Shown in pieces: positions 36,544 through 40,013 of a stretch of DNA of 40,013 bases. This DNA comes from Gracilaria caudata. Taxonomy: Eukaryota > Rhodophyta > Florideophyceae > Gracilariales > Gracilariaceae. Made by a program: the position numbers and the translations under genes. Within the stretch, counting starts at the first letter, position 1. Every line of letters begins with the position of its first letter. The stretch covers positions 1,220 through 41,232 of the forward strand of contig JASCIV010000132.1 in NCBI GenBank assembly GCA_030374735.1, written 5' to 3'. The notes under the pieces were generated by a model, which was not told the DNA's origin, searched no databases, and saw nothing but the letters and a program-made list of their open reading frames with translations.

Positions 36544-36850
36544 CAGTGAACGTTCACCAGCTCAAACCATGACAGTGAACGCTTACGGTGAACGTCCACC
36601 GGCTCAAACCATGACAGTGAGCGTTCACCGTGAACTCTCACCAGCTCAAAGCATGCCAGTGAACGTTCACGGTGAACGTTCACCAGCTCCAACCATGACA
36701 GTGAACGTTCACTGGCTTTACTCATGACAGTGAACGTCCAAGGTGAACCAGGTCCAAGCTTGACAGTGAACGTTCATTGGCTTTATTCGTGACAGTGGAG
36801 GTTCACCGTGAACGTTCACTGGCTTTGATCATGACAGTGAAGGTTCACTG
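36544..36850. repeat. Nine-unit palindromic tandem array
   Basis: Units start CAGTGAACGTTCAC at 36544, 36573, 36615, 36657, 36699, 36728, 36764, 36793 and 36835. Spacings are about 29 bp (one palindrome) or about 42 bp (two palindromes, ...CACNGTGAACGTTCAC...), with one of 36. Links are CAGCTCAAACCATGA-like on the left half and TGGCTTTATTCATGA-like on the right. The full motif CAGTGAACGTTCACTG is a perfect 16-bp palindrome. The array ends three bases before the recombinase start codon, so it occupies that gene's promoter. It may be a set of operator/iteron sites for an element-encoded DNA-binding protein. Confidence 0.9.
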
Positions 36851-37162
36851 GTCAAAACAAGTCATGGTACAGTCCTAGAGGGCAACGGAGAATCTGCACA
36901 AGCTTTTCGAGATGAACATCACCGATGATGTCTCCGATCGTCTAATCTCCGGCTTCTCAAAGTTAGTTTTCATTGTCACGGTACACAACAAAAACCGTAA
37001 AGATGCATGCAAATGTAAGAAATGTACAAGGCTTTATCACCGTTCCCTACAATATAGAAGGGTTTCATGGAGCCCAACATGGCAAGGGAATGTCGTTATG
37101 TGAAACACGAAAGTGAGGTTCTGCGAATCGGCCAAGGTTTCTTTATTTCGTTGTTGTAGTAG

Positions 37163-37970
37163 ATCACAATTTGTTTTCACGATAAAGCTTTAGAACATTA
37201 GTAAGGGGCCTAGGCTTTCCATCAACATCATAAGTTTTGTGAAACCCTTCAAGAGCCATGGTCCAGTCGTCGTGATCATGAGCTTTGTACAAATCGAATA
37301 AAATTGAACCGAACTCAGCCACGCAATATACCAGAGATCTGAATCTCTTGTACGCATTCTTTTGTCCACCATTACTCCAAACATAATTCTAGTACCCTAC
37401 AAGAATTTTCGATCGGACTTTGGCGTCATTTAGAAGACGAAGCGGGACAATTCCTTGTTGAGGAACTCCATGACTCCATATTCCTAATACCGTTTCAATA
37501 GATTTTGGTAGTCCCGGAACGTATCTGATACTCGCGTGCAATTTTGTGGTTACAAGGGTTGCCTTGGTGATGTGTCAACTTTTCTGGGTGGTCTTCATTT
37601 TCAGAGGTATATGGGCGGCCGCATAATTTTCTTGAGGGCATTTCGATTCTGTGACTGGTGCTTCTCTCGAATCGGAGCTGCAGCACAAAGATGAATTACG
37701 GCAAATAGATCACCATTTCCTCTCGAGAAGAAACGATAACCTTCTGCGCAATAGTTTCTCGTGTAGTCGATCATTTCCTCCATAAAACTGTGCATTTTCA
37801 TTCCCAACAATTCTTTTCTCCCGGTTTGCGATAGACTGTTGAGTAGCTTTGAGAGGTTCGTCGCAAATTCTCTGTGTGGATCTTGTTTCCAATTTGATTT
37901 GGATTGGGACAATAAACCCGTTCCCACTGCCACCGCCTTGAATCACGGATCGGACACCTAATCTTTCCAT
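37163..37970 (-). pseudogene. Decayed gene with GCR1_C-like DNA-binding C-terminus
   Basis: The minus strand from about 37555 reads YVPGLPKSIETVLGIWSHGV, PQQGIVPLRLLND and, after an in-frame TAG at about 37388, VWSNGGQKNAYKRFRSLVYC and TNVLKLYRENKL to a stop near 37163. The pattern V..(V/L)W..G...PL..L...(16-25)..Y.R.R.LV resembles the GCR1_C domain that Crypton-type elements carry beside their tyrosine recombinase. Upstream (37601-37933, another frame) a coding-like stretch reads HSFMEEMIDYTRNYCAEGYR and GNGDLFAVIHLCAAAPIREK; a TGA and a frame change separate the two. No single frame is open throughout. The GCR1_C assignment is by eye only. Confidence 0.5.
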
Positions 37971-38639
37971 TTCGTATTTGGTTGTGAAGCAAGGAGACGA
38001 AGAGATTAAGGCACCATACCCGATGTTCGATGGAGATATAAAGAAAACAGCGATGTGGCGAAAACCCGGATAACGTTAACAGCTCTACTGTGAGAGCACA
38101 AGTATCCGAGAAGCCGAAGAGAGGGTATCTCGAACTTCTGCGGTGCACGATCACAGCTGGATACGATATATTGCGCAATATTTAGCAGTCTCTGGGCCAG
38201 CAATCTGTGTATTTGTTTCAAATGTCTATCTCAAGCATGTCAGAATTTAATGGGAGAACTTGAACGAGATTTGGAGAGTACTAATAGACGACCACGCCAC
38301 CTTGGAGTTACTCTGTGCTACGCTGAGACCTTGTATTTACGAAGATGAAATCATTTTAGTGTTCTTTCTGCGACAGTACCTATCCCGTTTGAGATGCATG
38401 GCTCCTTTACATTCAAGATGGATCCTAATTTCTTCTTTGTGTTCAACTTTTTGATTACTAACCATTCCGGGGCGTATTTTAGGTACAATGATTCATAGGC
38501 TGTGATACTTCTCGTTCGTAGATATAGCCGTTACTATCGTTACGTCGACTAAAATATGAGACTCAAATTATAAACAATGTATCGCAGAACACCATAAACT
38601 AGCCCTAAAGATTACATTGTCTTTGGTGCAAGTGAGTTT
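37971..38639. other. Possible further 5' remnant, otherwise empty
   Basis: Minus-strand frames at 38006-38221 read LAQRLLNIAQYIVSSCDRAP and SLRLLGYLCSHSRAVNVIRV, which may be the upstream part of the decayed gene at 37.2-38.0 kb. It cannot be assigned to a family. The rest is AT-rich without features. Confidence 0.3.
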
Positions 38640-38800
38640 GTACTAAGCTGTAGGCTTCAGTATCTGTTACGCTGTAGGCATGATGCTTGCTGATCTGTAC
38701 ACATGATCTTGTGCTAAGCTGTATGCATGACCTTTTGCTAAGCTGAAGAATTGACTTGGTGCCAAGCTGTACGCAGAAATTTGGTCTATGCTGTATTACG
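38640..38800 (+). repeat. 24-bp minisatellite, seven units
   Basis: The CTGTA or CTGAA core recurs at 38648, 38672, 38695, 38719, 38743, 38767 and 38791, a period of 24 bp (once 23). The unit is close to CTAAGCTGTATGCATGATCTTGTG. Every plus frame contains TAA or TGA in some units, so it is probably not coding. Confidence 0.85.
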
Positions 38801-39313
38801 CGAGAGAAGTTTTGGCAGGTCTCACTAAGTTATATATTCTTTTGAGTAAACTGCATATGTTGTTAATGTTGTTCAATACATAAGGTTGTGACAGATAGTT
38901 GATCTTGAACGCCAAGAGAATTTCTTCGACACTTGCAAGTGTTTGTTTCCTACCCAAGTATTCATTGATACAAAGAGAAGATCTTATATGAATTGCTCTA
39001 TCAATTTAATGTTAACTCAGAATATACCTGAAAGATGGTTCAAGATATGACTGAGGTGCTTCTCTTGAGTCATAGTTTTTAGCGGAGTGTATCCAGGAAG
39101 AAGGAGGGTCAAACACAATAATAATGAGGCAGAGCTTTGTTATTTAGCGAAATGACCCCTTTTTTGGCAGTGGAACAGCAACATGAGTAAGATTTATGAC
39201 CGTCGAAATAGAAACACGTCAATGAGCAAAAAACCCGTTGATTTTGGCCTGATACCGAACTTGGTTTGGCGTGGTGTACTTGCGCTGAGTGTGGGTCACA
39301 GTTAGGATAAGGG
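38801..39313. other. AT-rich spacer
   Basis: No supported gene, RNA or repeat. Confidence 0.4.
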
Positions 39314-39430
39314 ACAAACTCTGAGAGTATGTCTGTTGGGAGTGATTTGCACCACTGCATGTAAGGACACCAGGAAACACTCTGAGAGTGTGTCCTGTTC
39401 GTTGGGAGTGATTTGCACCACTACAAGTAA
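39314..39430 (+). repeat. Direct repeat of about 50 bp, two copies
   Basis: CTCTGAGAGT...GT followed by GTTGGGAGTGATTTGCACCACT occurs at about 39319-39357 and again at about 39379-39422. The second copy has a few inserted bases (TGTGTCCTGTTC). It is a local duplication of unknown meaning. Confidence 0.85.
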
Positions 39431-39634
39431 CCTGAGCGTCGTGGTTTAACAGCCGCAGTGACTTCATTTTGTCACGTGTTGTCACTCAAGCGTCATGCGA
39501 GCTTTGTAAGCTGACGCTCAAGGGACCCCTCTGCGTGGGGTTAAAGTGCCTACTAATCTTCAATTATCTGAAATATTCGAACTATTTCTGTCATTCGTCT
39601 ATGGCATATTTTGAACAGGTGATGAGTAAGCACT

Positions 39635-39896
39635 TTGAGATGGAATCTCATCGACGATTGCTATGTGAACAATGGTGATGCCGCGATCTGCGGACAGCAC
39701 TTTTTGATCCATGAAGATCTGTCCCGTGACACGCCGCAAAAAATGTGTATTGCGTACAGAATGTATAAAAAATATTGGGCTTTGACGTGGTGCTCAGATC
39801 AGGATGGCTTCGAGGTGATGGAATGGTTACCGTCGTACCACCTGAGAAGAAGGAGGCGACCGATGTACTTGAAATGTTAGAAGAGAAACTGGTGTA
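39635..39896 (+). pseudogene. C-terminal coding remnant, frameshifted
   Basis: One frame (39635 to about 39775) reads CGQHFLIHEDLSRDTPQKMC. A second frame from about 39774 reads ILGFDVVLRSGWLRGDGMVT, VVPPEKKEATDVLEMLEEKL and stops at TAA 39894-39896. The composition and helical end look coding, and a one-base shift near 39770 joins them. I do not recognise the protein; a transposon remnant is likely given the context. Confidence 0.35.
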
Positions 39897-40013
39897 ACGC
39901 ACCAGATGTATGGGAAACAGTAGACTCTAGTCGACTAGTGTAGTGAACCGGATGAATGTGTTACTCTGCTGCTCTACATGGGACATTGAGAACACTATAA
40001 ATAAACTGCATTT

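Noticed and set aside
36528..36725. Repetitive protein on the minus strand over the array
   Set aside because: The open frame is a by-product of unit lengths near multiples of three; units of 29 bp break it and it lacks coding character.
36528..36850. CRISPR array
   Set aside because: Units are palindromic with conserved links and no unique spacers; the host is eukaryotic and no cas genes are present.
1..40013. tRNA or rRNA genes
   Set aside because: I found no cloverleaf with a GGTTCRA-type arm or rRNA-like stretch by eye; a covariance search could still find one.
1..40013. Bacterial operons, riboswitches or rho-independent terminators
   Set aside because: Gene families, introns and transposons are eukaryotic, so hairpins were not interpreted as bacterial terminators.

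Overview
Organism. The window is nuclear DNA of a eukaryote (MCM4, PCH2/TRIP13, a PH-domain kinase, spliceosomal introns). Nearly intron-free genes, the few inferred introns of about 70 nt, a plastid-type leader on a carotenoid-oxygenase-like protein, and several DNA transposon families at high density fit a red alga best, perhaps a florideophyte. This is inference, not proof.

Layout. Bases 1-18.1 kb are a compact host region: two hairpins (21-58, 149-200), an LRAT-like protein (+), an ABHD12-like hydrolase (-), a WW plus LURP-one-like protein (-), PCH2/TRIP13 (-), a second alpha/beta hydrolase (+), a divergent carotenoid-cleavage-oxygenase-like protein (-), a two-exon glycogen-binding CBM48 protein (-), a PH plus CaMK-like kinase (-), a possible small membrane protein (-) and MCM4 (+). 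MCM4 has a cluster of E2F-type sites upstream. Neighbouring functions look unrelated, so there is no operon-like logic.

Bases 18.5-40 kb are a transposon graveyard. In order: a PIF/Harbinger element (18.5-21.3 kb) with a Myb/SANT-like gene and a DDE transposase whose 3' ends overlap; a split ORF of unknown function (21.3-22.0 kb); a frameshifted second Myb/SANT-like copy (22.84-23.44 kb); a pogo/Tigger-like transposase lacking its first catalytic Asp (23.8-25.5 kb); and, inserted into the tail of that gene, a complete 5.9-kb Mutator-like element (25,523-31,417) with about 270-bp terminal inverted repeats and a perfect 11-bp target-site duplication. The MULE carries a Ulp1-type cysteine protease region and a zinc-finger/MULE-DDE/SWIM transposase, both broken. 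From 32 to 38 kb lies a tyrosine-recombinase (Crypton-like) neighbourhood: an intact 415-codon ORF of unknown function, a broken recombinase gene, a nine-copy array of the palindrome CAGTGAACGTTCACTG ending at the recombinase start codon, and a decayed GCR1_C-like DNA-binding region. The last 2 kb hold a 24-bp minisatellite, a direct repeat of about 50 bp and a coding remnant.

How it fits together. The strongest single result is the nested insertion MULE-into-pogo, which gives a relative age. The most intriguing unexplained one is the palindromic array upstream of the recombinase, whose motif recurs at 32.06-32.13 kb on the far side of the recombinase and the orphan ORF.
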